From NCBI GenBank assembly GCA_963802905.1, contig CAWDKH010000011.1:248001-312000 (forward strand): a stretch of 64,000 nucleotides of DNA, in the 5' to 3' direction. A program made the translations under genes and the position numbers. Positions within the stretch are counted from its first letter, which is position 1. Each line of letters starts with the position of its first letter. The notes beneath the pieces are model-generated. The model did no database searches and was not told the origin of the DNA. It worked only from the letters and a program-made list of their open reading frames with translations. Positions 1-9,687 of this stretch are shown piece by piece. The DNA comes from DASQFQ01 sp963802905. Lineage in GTDB: Bacteria; Actinomycetota; Thermoleophilia; Solirubrobacterales; Solirubrobacteraceae.

Positions 1-2
1 AC

Positions 3-443
3 GAGCCTGTCTACGAAGCCGCTCCGGTCGCCGAAGACGCCCCCGTCGTCGCCGACGAGCCCGCCTACGAGGCCGAGCCCGTCGCCGAGCAGGTCCCCGT
101 CGTCGCCGAGGAGCCGGCCGTGATGGCCGGTGAGACCGTTGACTGGGAGCAGTCGATGATGGAGGAGGCGCCGCCGGCGGCTGCGCATCCCTTCGCGGAG
201 CAGCACGTCGTGGCTGAGGAGCCCGTCTTCGAGGCCGAGCCTTTCGTGGCCGAGGAGCCCGTGATGGCCGAGGAGGGCTTCCAGCCCGTCGAGCCGTCGC
301 CGTTCGTCGCCGAGCCCGGCGCGCCCGAGGAGCCGGTCCTCGCGGAGGACGAGCCGTGGTTCGTCGCTGACGTGCAGGAGGAGCCGAAGGCCGAGCGGCC
401 CGCGCAGTCCGACACGTGGAGCGGGCGGCCGATCGGGTCGTAA
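3..443 (+). CDS. C-terminal part of an acidic Glu/Pro/Ala/Val-rich repeat protein (partial)
   Basis: The reading frame is open from the left edge to a TAA, so the start lies outside the window. The visible 146 residues are low complexity and strongly acidic, built from imperfect repeats such as VAEEPV, AEPFVAEEP and EAEPV, and end in a short non-repetitive tail (SDTWSGRPIGS). No domain, membrane segment or signal is visible. Such tails are usually disordered linkers or spacers of larger cytoplasmic or cell-division proteins, but nothing here allows a specific name. A stable hairpin follows about 30 bases after the stop. Confidence 0.6.
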   Translation, partial: EPVYEAAPVAEDAPVVADEPAYEAEPVAEQVPVVAEEPAVMAGETVDWEQSMMEEAPPAAAHPFAEQHVVAEEPVFEAEPFVAEEPVMAEEGFQPVEPSPFVAEPGAPEEPVLAEDEPWFVADVQEEPKAERPAQSDTWSGRPIGS

Positions 444-475
444 GCGCCAGTTTTTCAGCCGTACGCAGGGGTAAT

Positions 476-501
476 CGAGCGCCGGGGCAACCCGGCGCTC
501 G
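476..501 (+). terminator. GNRA-capped hairpin terminator
   Basis: An 11-bp perfect stem (476-486 with 491-501) closes a GCAA tetraloop. It lies 32 bases after the stop of the acidic repeat protein and is followed by a weak T run (GCGTTT). It probably ends that transcript before the kinase gene at 664. Confidence 0.6.
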
Positions 502-663
502 GCGTTTAACGTTGCGAGCGGGATGTTTTCAGAATCAAAGACCTGATCTCTCGCAGGTCAACCACCCGCAGACGCCGAACCCGCATGAAAGACCCACCAC
601 AACGGGGAGAACAATCGGCATCGGCATAGCCCCGCCGTAGTCCACAATAGGTTCGACACACGG

Positions 664-2187
664 ATGAGCACTCTCGTCGGCATGCAGCTCAACGGCCGGT
701 ACCGGCTGGACGCCCAAATTGGGACCGGCGGGATGTCGACGGTCTATCGCGCGTTCGATTCCGTCCTCGAGCGCCGCGTCGCGGTCAAGCTCATGCACCG
801 CGAGATCGCCGCGGACACGGACCAGCTCGAGCGCTTCCGGCGCGAGGCGCGCTCCGTCGCCCAGCTCTCCCACCCGCACATCGTCGGCGTCATCGACGCC
901 GGCGAGGAGGACGGCCGGCCGTACATCGTCTTCGAGTACGTCGAGGGCGAGACGCTCAAGGACCGCATCCGCCGCATGGGCCGCCTCCCGATCGACGAGG
1001 CGATCGCCTACGCGATCGAGATCGCCCGCGCCCTCGAGGCCGCGCACGCGCGCCACATCGTCCACCGCGACGTCAAGCCCCAGAACGTCCTGATCGACGA
1101 GGAGGGCTCCGCCAAGGTCACCGACTTCGGCATCGCCCGCTCCCTCGACGAGGAGGGCCTGACCGCCGAGGGCCGTGTCCTCGGCACCACGGACTACGTC
1201 TCCCCCGAGCAGGCGCTCGGCCACGACGTCAACGGGCAGTCCGACATCTACAGCCTCGGCGTCGTCCTGTTCGAGATGCTCACCGGCGACGTCCCCTTCC
1301 ACGGCGAGAACCAGGTCGCGGTGGCGATGAAGCACGTCCGCGAGGACCTCCCCGACGTGCAGATGCGCCGCCCAGACGTCTCCGCGGGCCTCGCGGCGAT
1401 CCTCGACCGCATGACGGACAAGCACCTCGAGCACCGCTACCCCGACGCGCGCACGCTCGAGACCGATCTCGAGGACGCCCTCGCCGTCGAGGCCGCCCGC
1501 TCCGGCCGTGCCACCGGTGAGGCCACCGCCGTCATCGCGACGCTGCCGGAGTCCGCCCGCCGCCGCGTCCCGTTCCGCGTGCGGCGCAGGATCCCGATCT
1601 TCGCCGTCATCGGCGTGCTGCTGCTCGCCGGCGCGGTCGGCGCCGTGCTGCTGCTCCAGGGCCTCGAGCGCACCCAGCGCGGCACCGGAGAGGGCAAGGT
1701 CAAGCCGCCCGCCGGCACGAAGGTCGTCTCGGTCAAGCGCACGAGCGCCCAGGACTTCGACCCGCTCGGCGACGAGGACGAGCACGCCGACGAGGCGCGG
1801 CTCGCCGTCGACAAGGACCCCGGCACGTCGTGGACCACCGAGACCTACAGCGGCAGCACGCTGGCCGGTAAGGACGGCGTCGGCCTCTACATCGACGCCG
1901 CCCCGAGCGTGGCCGCCACCAAGATGGAGATCGACACCCCCAAGCCCGGCTGGCAGGTCGAGATCCACGTCGCCCCCGAGGGCGACGCGCCCAACGGAGC
2001 CCCCGGCAAGGCCGGCGAGTGGCAGAAGGTCGGCGGCGGGACCGTCAAGCGCAAGCGCCAGCGCTTCACGCTCCGCACCGGCGGCAAGCCGTACCGCTAC
2101 TACCTGATCTGGATCACGAAGCTCCCGCCCGGCCAGGAGCGCGTCGAGATCTCCGACGTCTCGCTGTTCCGCAAGACCTCGACCTAG
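664..2187 (+). CDS. Membrane Ser/Thr protein kinase with discoidin-like extracellular domain
   Basis: A 507-residue Hanks-type kinase. The glycine loop (GTGGMSTVY) is near residue 20, the catalytic loop HRDVKPQN near 137, DFG near 156 and the APE-like SPEQ motif near 180. A single hydrophobic helix lies at about 313-335, after an Arg-rich stop-transfer stretch. The roughly 150-residue C-terminus is extracytoplasmic and resembles an F5/8 type C (discoidin, carbohydrate-binding) fold: it holds an A(V/L)DKDPGTSWTTE motif and ends in an EISDVSLF strand. It should phosphorylate cytoplasmic targets in response to a wall or glycan ligand; the ligand is an inference. It is convergent with the ddl operon and shares its stop tetranucleotide CTAG. 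Confidence 0.9.
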   Translation: MSTLVGMQLNGRYRLDAQIGTGGMSTVYRAFDSVLERRVAVKLMHREIAADTDQLERFRREARSVAQLSHPHIVGVIDAGEEDGRPYIVFEYVEGETLKDRIRRMGRLPIDEAIAYAIEIARALEAAHARHIVHRDVKPQNVLIDEEGSAKVTDFGIARSLDEEGLTAEGRVLGTTDYVSPEQALGHDVNGQSDIYSLGVVLFEMLTGDVPFHGENQVAVAMKHVREDLPDVQMRRPDVSAGLAAILDRMTDKHLEHRYPDARTLETDLEDALAVEAARSGRATGEATAVIATLPESARRRVPFRVRRRIPIFAVIGVLLLAGAVGAVLLLQGLERTQRGTGEGKVKPPAGTKVVSVKRTSAQDFDPLGDEDEHADEARLAVDKDPGTSWTTETYSGSTLAGKDGVGLYIDAAPSVAATKMEIDTPKPGWQVEIHVAPEGDAPNGAPGKAGEWQKVGGGTVKRKRQRFTLRTGGKPYRYYLIWITKLPPGQERVEISDVSLFRKTST

Positions 2188-3179
2188 AACGCGTGCCCGG
2201 CGCGCTCCGCGCGGTAGCGCTCGAGCCCGAGCGCCAGCAGCCGGTCGCACACCGACGGGAACGACCGCCCGGTCGCCTCCCACATCTTCGGGAAGCCGCT
2301 GGTGGCCGTCATGCCCGGCAGCGTGTTGAGCTCGTTGACGAGCACGCGGCCGCCGTCCTCGACGAAGAAGTCGACCCGCGCCAGCCCCGAGCAGCCGACG
2401 CGCACGAACGTCTCGCGCGCCAGCGCCTGGATCTCCTCGATGACCGCCGAGTCCACCCGTGCCGGGATCTCGAGCTCCACCCCGCCCGGCGCGTACTTCG
2501 CCTCGTAGTCGTACCAATCGGCCCCCTGGAGCACGACCTCGGCTGGCAGCGACGCCTCTGGCTCGCCGTTGCCGGTCACCGAGCACTCGACCTCGATGCC
2601 AGGCGAGAACGCCTCGGCGATCGCCAGCCCGTCGTGCTGGAACGCGGTCTCGAGCGCCCCGTCGAGCTCATCGGCCGTGGTGACCTTGCTGATCCCCACC
2701 GACGACCCCAGACGCGCCGGCTTGACGAACAGCGGCAGGCCGAGCGGCGCCAGCGACGCCCGCACCGCGTCCGGCGTGTCCTGCCACGCCGTCTGGCGCA
2801 CCGACAGGTAGCCGACCTGCGGCACGCCCGCGGCGGCGAGCACCTCCTTGAACACGATCTTGTCCATGCACAGCGACGAGGCGAGCACGCCAGCGCCGAC
2901 GTAGGGCACGTCGAGCAGCTCGAGCAGCCCCTGGATCGTGCCGTCCTCCCCGAACGGCCCGTGCAGCACCGGGAAGGCCACCTCGGCGCCCAGCAGCCCG
3001 CCGCCCGGCACGAGCGACAGCGCGGCCCCGTCTGGCCCCTTCCACGAGCCGTCACGCGACAGCCGCACCGACAGGACCTCATGCCCCACCTCCTCCAGCG
3101 CGGCGCTCACCGTCGCGCCGGAGTCCAGCGACACGTTGTGCTCGGAGGAGCGGCCCCCGGCCAGCACGGCGACCCTCAC
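2184..3179 (-). CDS. ddl: D-alanine--D-alanine ligase (first copy)
   Basis: A 331-residue ATP-grasp enzyme making the D-Ala-D-Ala dipeptide for the peptidoglycan stem. The N-terminal AVLAGGRSSEHNVSL motif, the HGPFGEDGTIQG loop, CMDKIVFK, the ATP-grasp VKPARLGSSVGI segment and the C-terminal VNELNTLPGMT motif are all present. The start is GTG, overlapping the pknB stop as GTGA, so it is translationally coupled to the kinase operon. It is the last gene of the wall-synthesis/phosphosignalling operon. A second, diverged ddl lies at 34.4-35.4 kb. Confidence 0.95.
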   Translation of the reverse strand: MRVAVLAGGRSSEHNVSLDSGATVSAALEEVGHEVLSVRLSRDGSWKGPDGAALSLVPGGGLLGAEVAFPVLHGPFGEDGTIQGLLELLDVPYVGAGVLASSLCMDKIVFKEVLAAAGVPQVGYLSVRQTAWQDTPDAVRASLAPLGLPLFVKPARLGSSVGISKVTTADELDGALETAFQHDGLAIAEAFSPGIEVECSVTGNGEPEASLPAEVVLQGADWYDYEAKYAPGGVELEIPARVDSAVIEEIQALARETFVRVGCSGLARVDFFVEDGGRVLVNELNTLPGMTATSGFPKMWEATGRSFPSVCDRLLALGLERYRAERAGHAF

Positions 3180-5051
3180 GGCGTCGGGCTCGGCGTCGGC
3201 GTGGCTTCCGGGTCGGGATCGAGGTTGGGGGGCTCGAAGCGCCCGACGACGAGCGTCACGCGCGAGCCCTTGTCACGCTTCTCCCCCGCCGGCGGGCTCG
3301 TCTCCAGCACCACGTCGTCGCCCTCAGGCCCGTCGACGGCCTGCTCACGCCGGCGCACGCGGAACCCCGCCTGCTCGACGAGCCGCTCCGCGTCGTCGGC
3401 CTGCTCACCGAGGACATCGGGAATCTCGATCTGCTCCGGCTCCTTGGCGATCGTCAGCGTCACCGTCGCACCCCGCTCGACCTCGCTGCCCGCCGCCGGC
3501 GACATCGACGAGCACCGTGTCGGGCTCCTTCTGGTCGTCCTCGCGGTCGGTGAACGAGACCTGCAGCCCGCGCGACTCGAGCATCCGCTCGGCTTCGTCG
3601 CGGTCCTTGCCGACCACGTCGGGGATCTCGACCGTCCGCGGTCCGCGCGAGACCACCAGCGTCACCGTGCTGCCGCGCTCGAGCCGCGAGCGCTCCGACG
3701 GCGACGTCTCGATCACGCGGTTCTCTTTCACCTCCTCGTTGAACTCGCGCCGCACGTCGACCTTGAAGCCCGCCTGCTTCAGCCGCCGCTCGGCCGTCGC
3801 CCGCGGCGAGCCGCGCACGAACGGGATCGTGGCGTCCCCGGGCCCGCTCGAGACGATGATCGTCACCGTCGAGCCCTCGTCGGCCTCCTGGCCCGGCTGC
3901 GGCCGCTGCGTGGCCACGCGGTCGGCGGGCACGGAGTCGGAGCGCACGTTCTCGACGTTCACCTCGAAGCCGCGGTTCTGGAGGATCTGCGCGGCGGTGG
4001 CCGACCGCAGCCCGACCACCTTCGGCACCCCGACCTTCTCCGGCACCAGCAGCAGGTAGGCGCCGATCCCGATCCCCACGAGCGCGAGCAGGAGCAGCAG
4101 CCACAGCAGCCAGCGGAGGTTGCGGCGGTCGGCGCGCTCGAGGTCCTCGACCGCACCCGGCAGCCCTGGGTAGGTCCCGGTGTGCGGCGCGATCCGCGTG
4201 TACTCGCCGGTCCCGGCCGGGATCCCGCGCGCCGCCTCGAGCGCAACGATGAACTCCTCCGCGTCGGCGAAGCGGTACGCCGGGTCCTTCTGCAGCGCCC
4301 GCATGACGACGTCCTCGAGCTGGTCGGACACCGCCGGGTTGAACTCCGACGGCGGCACCGGCTCCTCCGAGACCTGCTTGAGCGCGATCGTCACCGCCGA
4401 CTCGGCGTCGAACGGCACCCGGCCGGTCAGCAGCTCGTAGAGCACGACGCCGATCGAGTAGAGGTCGGCGCGTGCGTCGACCGGGTGGCCCTGGGCCTGC
4501 TCGGGCGAGAGGTACTGCGCCGTGCCCATGATCGAGCCGGTCTCGGTCATGTCCGACGCGCCGGCGCGGGCGATGCCGAAGTCGGTGACCTTGGCGCGCC
4601 CCTCGTCGTCGACGATCACGTTGTGGGGCTTGATGTCGCGGTGCACGATCCCGCGGCGGTGGGCGAAGCGGGCCGCCTTGAGGATCTGGGTCACGAGGTC
4701 GATCGCGCGGTCCGGGTCGAGCGCGCCCTCCTGGCGGACGAGCTGCTTGAGCGACCGCCCCTCCAGGTACTCCATCGCGATGTAGTAGGTGCCGTCGAAC
4801 TCGCCGCGGTCGAACACCGCCACGACGTTCGGGTGCTGGAGCCCGGCCGCGCTGGAGGCCTCGCGACGGAAGCGCTCGACGAACTCCTCGTCCTCGGCGA
4901 AGCGGCGGTAGAGCAGCTTCAGCGCCACGCGGCGCCCGAGCTGCAGGTCCTCGGCGCAGTAGACGTCGGCCATCCCGCCCGAGCCGATGCGGTTGAGCAC
5001 CTTGTAGCGCTCATCCACAACGGTGTCGCGCGCGATGCCGTGGACGCTCAT
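3176..5051 (-). CDS. pknB: PASTA-domain Ser/Thr protein kinase PknB (one frameshift)
   Basis: Membrane kinase that senses peptidoglycan fragments and controls wall synthesis and division. The kinase domain (about 1-275) has GSGGMADVY, HRDIKPHN, DFGIAR and YLSPEQ. A transmembrane helix lies near 335-355, followed by four extracellular PASTA repeats, each ending in a TVT(I/L)(I/V)VS-type strand. The frame breaks near 3505 inside the third PASTA repeat. Removing one base restores an uninterrupted 624-residue protein, and the total length fits exactly, so a sequencing insertion is likelier than a real truncation. The start ATG overlaps the pbpA stop (TGATG) and the end overlaps ddl, so it is fully embedded in the operon. 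Confidence 0.93.
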
Positions 5052-6472
5052 CAGCGGAGGGCCTCGAGCACCTGCTTGGCGATCGGCGCCGCGTCGACGC
5101 CGCCCGTCCCGCCCTGCACCCGCTCCAGCACGACCGCGATGGCGAAATCGTTGGTGAAGCCGATGAACCAGGGGTCGTTGATCTTGCGCTGGATGTCGAT
5201 CTCCGCGGTGCCGGTCTTGCCGGCCAGCTCGACGCCCTCGAGCGCCGCCGCCGTGCCGGTGCCCTCCTTGACGACCTGCTTCATCATCCCCGTCAGCGCG
5301 CGGGCCGTGTCGACTTTCATGACCCGCTCGGCGCGTTCGGGCTCGATCTCGTCCTGCGTGCGCCCGTCGGGGTCGACGATCTTCTGCGTGATGTGCGGCT
5401 TCATCCGCACGCCGCCGTTGGCGATGGTGGCCGCCACGGTGGCCATCTGCAGCGGCGTCACGAGCAGCTTGTCCTGGCCGATCGCCATGCGCCCGACGTC
5501 GATCCGCGGCGACCGCGGCCGCAGCAGCTTGCCGTTCGGGCCACGCTCGCCCGACGCCAGCAGCTGATCGGACGGGAGGTCGATCGGCGGCTGCTTGTAG
5601 AAGCCGTAGCGCGTCATGTACTCGGCCATCGTCTTCTTGCCGAGCTCCTCACCGACCTCGGCCCACACGGTGTTGACCGAGTTGGTGAGCGCGTCGGTGA
5701 GCGTGATGTCGCCGAAGTCCTCGCCCCCGAAGTTGTTGAGCGGGACGCCCGAGATCTTCTTGCCGTTCTTGCCGCTGACCGTCGAGTCCGGCTTGAACTC
5801 GCCGGAGTCGAGCGCGGCCGTGGCGGTGACCGCCTTGAACGTCGAGCCCGGCGGGTAGCCGGCCTGCGTCGCCCGGTTGACCAGCGGCGAGTTCGCATCG
5901 TCGGTCGAGAGGCGCTCGAACTTGTTGCCCCGGTCGAGGTTGTTGGGGTCATAGGAAGGATCCGAGACCATCACGAGCACCTTGCCGCTGCTCGGCTCGA
6001 GCGCCACGACCGCGCCCTTGCGCCCCTTCAGCCCGTCGATCGCCGCCTGCTGGGCCTTCGAGTTCAGCGTCGTCCGGATCGAGTCGCCGGCGTTGCGGTC
6101 GCCGAGCAGCGAGTCGATCGCGCCGATCAGCTCGGTCCGGCGCCCGCTCAGCGGGTCGTTGCGGAACTGCTCCAACCCCGAGCGCCCGAGCTTGGTGAAC
6201 GAGTAGCCGATCGCGTGGGCGAACATGGCGTCCGTCGGATAGCTGCGGCGGTAGCGCTCCTTGTCGATCTTCGTGGAGCGCGCGACGACCTTGCCGTCGG
6301 CCGAGCGGATCGTGCCGCGCTTGATGCGCTCCTCGGCCAGCAGCGGCCGGCGGTTGGCGGTGTTGGCGCGCAGGTCCTTGGCGCCGAACACGCTCCACCA
6401 CGACGTCGCGAACACGAGCACGCCGAACAGCAGCGCGAAGAAGGCGTAGAGGCGGATGATCGGCGGGTTCAT
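5051..6472 (-). CDS. pbpA: Penicillin-binding protein 2-like transpeptidase PbpA
   Basis: A class B PBP of 473 residues that cross-links peptidoglycan as partner of the SEDS protein encoded just upstream. There is an N-terminal membrane anchor at about residues 6-28. The transpeptidase has the three active-site motifs: STFK (nucleophile Ser), SVN and KTGTAE. The chosen ATG at 6472 overlaps the stop of the SEDS gene by ATGA. The reading frame is open further upstream, but that stretch is antiparallel to the SEDS gene frame and is not coding. This is the actinobacterial PbpA position between RodA/FtsW and PknB. Confidence 0.95.
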   Translation of the reverse strand: MNPPIIRLYAFFALLFGVLVFATSWWSVFGAKDLRANTANRRPLLAEERIKRGTIRSADGKVVARSTKIDKERYRRSYPTDAMFAHAIGYSFTKLGRSGLEQFRNDPLSGRRTELIGAIDSLLGDRNAGDSIRTTLNSKAQQAAIDGLKGRKGAVVALEPSSGKVLVMVSDPSYDPNNLDRGNKFERLSTDDANSPLVNRATQAGYPPGSTFKAVTATAALDSGEFKPDSTVSGKNGKKISGVPLNNFGGEDFGDITLTDALTNSVNTVWAEVGEELGKKTMAEYMTRYGFYKQPPIDLPSDQLLASGERGPNGKLLRPRSPRIDVGRMAIGQDKLLVTPLQMATVAATIANGGVRMKPHITQKIVDPDGRTQDEIEPERAERVMKVDTARALTGMMKQVVKEGTGTAAALEGVELAGKTGTAEIDIQRKINDPWFIGFTNDFAIAVVLERVQGGTGGVDAAPIAKQVLEALR

Positions 6473-7767
6473 CGCAGGTGCGCGGGCCTTCGCGCGCGGT
6501 CGGAGACGAGCAGCAGCAGCGCCAGCAGGACGAAGTTGGCGACGATCGACGAGCCGCCGTAGGAGACGAACGGCAGCGTGACGCCGGTCAGCGGGATCAC
6601 CTTGGTGACGCCGCCCACGATCACGAACACCTGCAGCGCGAACACCGACGTCAGGCCCGCGGCGAGCAGCTTCGAGAAGGAGTCCGGGGCGATCATCGCC
6701 GTCTTCATCCCGCGCTCGGTGAACAGCAGGTAGACGAGCAGCAGCCCGCAGGCGCCGGCCAGCCCGAGCTCGTTGACGATCACCGAGTAGATGAGGTCGG
6801 TGTCGGCGGCCGGCAGCAGCGGCGTGCCGCCCACCGAAAGCAGCGCCTGGCCGAAGCCGGTGCCGAACAGCCCGCCGTCGGCCTGGGCGAACAGGGACTG
6901 GGCGATCTGGTAGCCCTGGTGCTCGACGAGGTCGGGCTTGAAGGGGTCGAGCCAGATCTCCACGCGGTCCTGGATGTGGCTGCGGATCTGGTACATCCCG
7001 TACGCGCCGACGGCGAACAGCGCGAGCCCGACCGCCACGAACGAGAAGCGGTTGGTGGCCACGTAGAGCAGGGCCAGGAAGCCGCCGAAGTACATCAGCG
7101 ACGAGCCGAGGTCCTGGATGATGAAGAGCAGGAACATCGCGGCGAAGAAGACGACCAGCAGCGGCCCGAAGTGCTTCAGCGGCGGGAACGTGATGCCGGC
7201 AAAGCGCCGCGCGCCCTGCACCAGCAGCTGCCGGTTGTCGCGCAGGTAGGCGGCGAGGAAGATGACGATCGCGAGCTTCCCGAACTCGGCGGGCTGGAAC
7301 GCGAAGGGCCCGATCCCGACGCCGAGATAGGCGCCGTTGACCTGCTGGCCGATGCCCGGCACGCGCGGCAGCAGCAGGAGCGCCAGCCCCGCCGCGGCAA
7401 TCGTGTAGCGGTAGCGCTCGAGCACGCGGAAGTCCTTGAGGAAGACGATCGTGAGCGTGAAGAGCAAGAGCCCGAACGCGAACCAGCCGGCCTGGCGGAT
7501 CGCTTTCTCGGGGTCGAGCCGGTAGATCACGACCAGCCCGAAGCACGCGAGCACCGCCGCGAGCGGCAGCAGGTAGGGGTCGGCGTAGGGCAGCCGGAAG
7601 CGCACGACGAGGTGGGTGGCGACGCAGACGCCGAGGAACACGGCGCCGTACGTCAGCGAGACGTCGGAGAGCTGCTGGGACTCCTGGATGAAGATCGCGG
7701 CGAACCCAGCCGCGACGAGCAGCGAAGCCGGGACCAGCGCGAGCAGCTCGCGGTTGCGGGCGCTCAT
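6469..7767 (-). CDS. rodA: SEDS peptidoglycan glycosyltransferase (RodA/FtsW family)
   Basis: A 432-residue polytopic membrane protein with about 12 hydrophobic segments. Family motifs include VNGAYLGVGIGPFAFQPAEFGK, whose Asp/Glu-Pro region is typical of SEDS polymerases, the large loop ending in HQGYQIAQSLFA, and VTLPFVSYGGSS near the C-terminus. SEDS enzymes polymerise lipid II with a class B PBP, and the coupled pbpA gene is the natural partner. RodA and FtsW cannot be separated with certainty by eye; the operon position favours the actinobacterial RodA called FtsW in some annotations. The ATG at 7767 is 10 bases after the pstP stop. Confidence 0.92.
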   Translation of the reverse strand: MSARNRELLALVPASLLVAAGFAAIFIQESQQLSDVSLTYGAVFLGVCVATHLVVRFRLPYADPYLLPLAAVLACFGLVVIYRLDPEKAIRQAGWFAFGLLLFTLTIVFLKDFRVLERYRYTIAAAGLALLLLPRVPGIGQQVNGAYLGVGIGPFAFQPAEFGKLAIVIFLAAYLRDNRQLLVQGARRFAGITFPPLKHFGPLLVVFFAAMFLLFIIQDLGSSLMYFGGFLALLYVATNRFSFVAVGLALFAVGAYGMYQIRSHIQDRVEIWLDPFKPDLVEHQGYQIAQSLFAQADGGLFGTGFGQALLSVGGTPLLPAADTDLIYSVIVNELGLAGACGLLLVYLLFTERGMKTAMIAPDSFSKLLAAGLTSVFALQVFVIVGGVTKVIPLTGVTLPFVSYGGSSIVANFVLLALLLLVSDRARRPAHLR

Positions 7768-7777
7768 GTCGCCTGCC

Positions 7778-9163
7778 TCACTCGATCTGACCGCGCTCGA
7801 GCGCGATCACCAGGTTCTCAGCGTCGTCCTTCGAGCGCAGCTTGTGGTCGGTGAACGTCTTGCGGCGCGTCGGCGGCACGTCGTCGATCGTCACCCCCGA
7901 GCCCGCGTAGCGCTGGTAGAGCTCGATGCCCAGCGGCAGGTCGTAGGGGAGCCCGCGGAAGATCGCGATCGTGCGGTCGTCGCGCGGGTCTGTGCCGACG
8001 AAGTACACGGCACGTGTGGCCAGCCACCCTCCGACGAGGATCAGGGCGACGATGCCGAGGACCACGAACAGGCCGACCGGGACGCGGCGGCGGCGCTTGC
8101 GGGAAGGCTGGGCGGTGTCGGCGGGAAGCGGTGCGGTGCGGCGCGGTGGGCCCTCCGCCGGCGCGGGCTCGGCCGCGGTTTCCTGAGGCGGCGGCTCCTC
8201 GGGGGGAGCATCGGCGGTCTCGCCGCCGGGACGGATCGCCGACAGCGCGACGGTGCCGCTGGCGCGGTAGTCCTCCTCGACGGAGTCGGTGACTTCCGAC
8301 GAGCGCAGCACCTCGTCGTCGCTGACCCCGCCGGGGCGCGTGACGCCCTGGCGCGGCGGGGGCACGGCGTCACCCTCGAACGTCTCGTACTCGTTCGTGT
8401 CCTCGTCCTGGGTGACCGGCGTGGCAGCGGCGGGCTGGCCCTCGCGCGGCTCGACCGCCTCGAGGCGGAACAGGATCACCGTGATGTTGTCGCGCCCGCC
8501 GGCGGCGTTGGCGGCGTCGATCAGGCGCTTGCCGAGCGTCTCCAGCGAGTCGCCGTCCTCGAACAGCGGCCGCAGCTTCGGCTCGTGGACCATCGAGGTG
8601 AGGCCGTCCGAGCAGAGCAGGAAGAGGTCGCCGGGCTTGGCCGGGAAGATGTCGACGTCCACCTGCACGCTGGCCTCGGGGCCCAGCGCGCGGGTGATCA
8701 CGGAGCGCTGCGGGTGCTGCTCGGCCTGCTCCTCGGTCAGCTTGCCGCGGGCCACGAGCTCGCCCACCAGCGAGTGGTCCTTGGTCAGGCGGATGAGCTC
8801 GCCATCGCGCAGCAGATAGGCGCGGGAGTCACCGACGTGGGCGATGACCACCTCGTCGTCGTCGACGTAGGCGGCCGTGGTCGTCGTGCCCATGCCGTGC
8901 AGCGACTCGTCCGCCCGCGCCTTGTCGTGGATCCGCTTGTTGGCCTGCTCGATGACGCCGGCGAGCGCCTCAGGGAGCGAGCCGTTGGGCAGCTCGTCGT
9001 CGAACGAGCGGACCGCGATCTCCGACGCGACCTCGCCGGCCTGCGCCCCGCCCATGCCGTCCGCGACCACGAACAGGGGCGCGCGCACGAAGAAGTTGTC
9101 TTCGTTGCCCTGGCGTTGACGGCCAAGGTCGGAGGCGTACCAGTGCTCTGCGATGCGCAACAT
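7778..9163 (-). CDS. pstP: PP2C-family Ser/Thr phosphatase PstP
   Basis: A 461-residue metal-dependent phosphatase that reverses PknB-type phosphorylation. The catalytic domain (about 1-240) shows the metal-binding motifs GNEDNF, VADGMGG, VGDSRAY, CSDGLT and GGRDNIT. A long Pro/Glu-rich linker follows, then one transmembrane helix near 375-400 and a roughly 65-residue extracellular tail, as in Mycobacterium PstP. Its location between fhaB and rodA matches the conserved actinobacterial fhaA-fhaB-pstP-rodA-pbpA-pknB order. Confidence 0.95.
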   Translation of the reverse strand: MLRIAEHWYASDLGRQRQGNEDNFFVRAPLFVVADGMGGAQAGEVASEIAVRSFDDELPNGSLPEALAGVIEQANKRIHDKARADESLHGMGTTTTAAYVDDDEVVIAHVGDSRAYLLRDGELIRLTKDHSLVGELVARGKLTEEQAEQHPQRSVITRALGPEASVQVDVDIFPAKPGDLFLLCSDGLTSMVHEPKLRPLFEDGDSLETLGKRLIDAANAAGGRDNITVILFRLEAVEPREGQPAAATPVTQDEDTNEYETFEGDAVPPPRQGVTRPGGVSDDEVLRSSEVTDSVEEDYRASGTVALSAIRPGGETADAPPEEPPPQETAAEPAPAEGPPRRTAPLPADTAQPSRKRRRRVPVGLFVVLGIVALILVGGWLATRAVYFVGTDPRDDRTIAIFRGLPYDLPLGIELYQRYAGSGVTIDDVPPTRRKTFTDHKLRSKDDAENLVIALERGQIE

Positions 9164-9180
9164 GCGGTGGGTTTTGGTGG

Positions 9181-9687
9181 CTAGCGCTCGAAGGTGAACT
9201 CGGAGTCACCGATGCGGATGCGGTCGCCCACGTGCAGTGGTTGCGGCCCGCGCACCGGCTCCCCGTTGAGATAGGTCCCGTTGGTCGAGCCTAGATCCTC
9301 CAGCACCACGACGTCCCCCTGCGGCACCAATCGGGCGTGGGAGGTGGAGGCAAACGAGTCCTCCAGTTGGATGTCTACCTGGTCGCCGCGCCCCAGCACA
9401 GCGCCATCTGAGAGGTCGTATGCGACGCCGTCGCGCAAGCCCGCCGCGGTCTCGACCCGCAGCCGCGGCGCGCCGAGGTCGTTGTCGCTGCCAAAGCCGG
9501 AGGAGGCGACGTGCATGCCGGTGGCGTCCTCGTAGCTCGGGGCGCCGCCGCGGCCGTCGTAGCCCGTGTCGCTGCCGCTGGTGCGACGCAGGTCCTTGAG
9601 CGCGGAGCGCGCCATCCAGAGCAGGAAGAGGTAGAGCACGGCGATGAAGCCGAACTTCAGGGCGACGGCGACGGGGTCAAGGGTCAT
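9181..9687 (-). CDS. fhaB: FHA-domain membrane-anchored protein FhaB
   Basis: A 168-residue protein with an N-terminal hydrophobic helix (about 8-27), a linker, and a C-terminal forkhead-associated domain (about 85-168) that binds phosphothreonine. Diagnostic residues are seen in LGRGDQVDIQL, SFASTSHARL and DLGSTNGTYLNG. FHA proteins recruit PknB-phosphorylated partners to the wall machinery. The ATG at 9687 overlaps the fhaA stop by ATGA. The frame is open upstream, but the extra residues lack similarity and lie inside fhaA. Confidence 0.93.
   Translation of the reverse strand: MTLDPVAVALKFGFIAVLYLFLLWMARSALKDLRRTSGSDTGYDGRGGAPSYEDATGMHVASSGFGSDNDLGAPRLRVETAAGLRDGVAYDLSDGAVLGRGDQVDIQLEDSFASTSHARLVPQGDVVVLEDLGSTNGTYLNGEPVRGPQPLHVGDRIRIGDSEFTFER

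Noticed and set aside
3494..3520. Programmed frameshift in pknB
   Set aside because: No slippery heptamer or downstream structure; the same one-base excess occurs in unrelated genes.
2019..5567. A very long plus-strand open frame (over 1100 codons) opposite ddl and pknB
   Set aside because: It is antisense to genes with clear catalytic motifs, is Arg/His/Val-rich low-complexity sequence, and is a by-product of high GC content.
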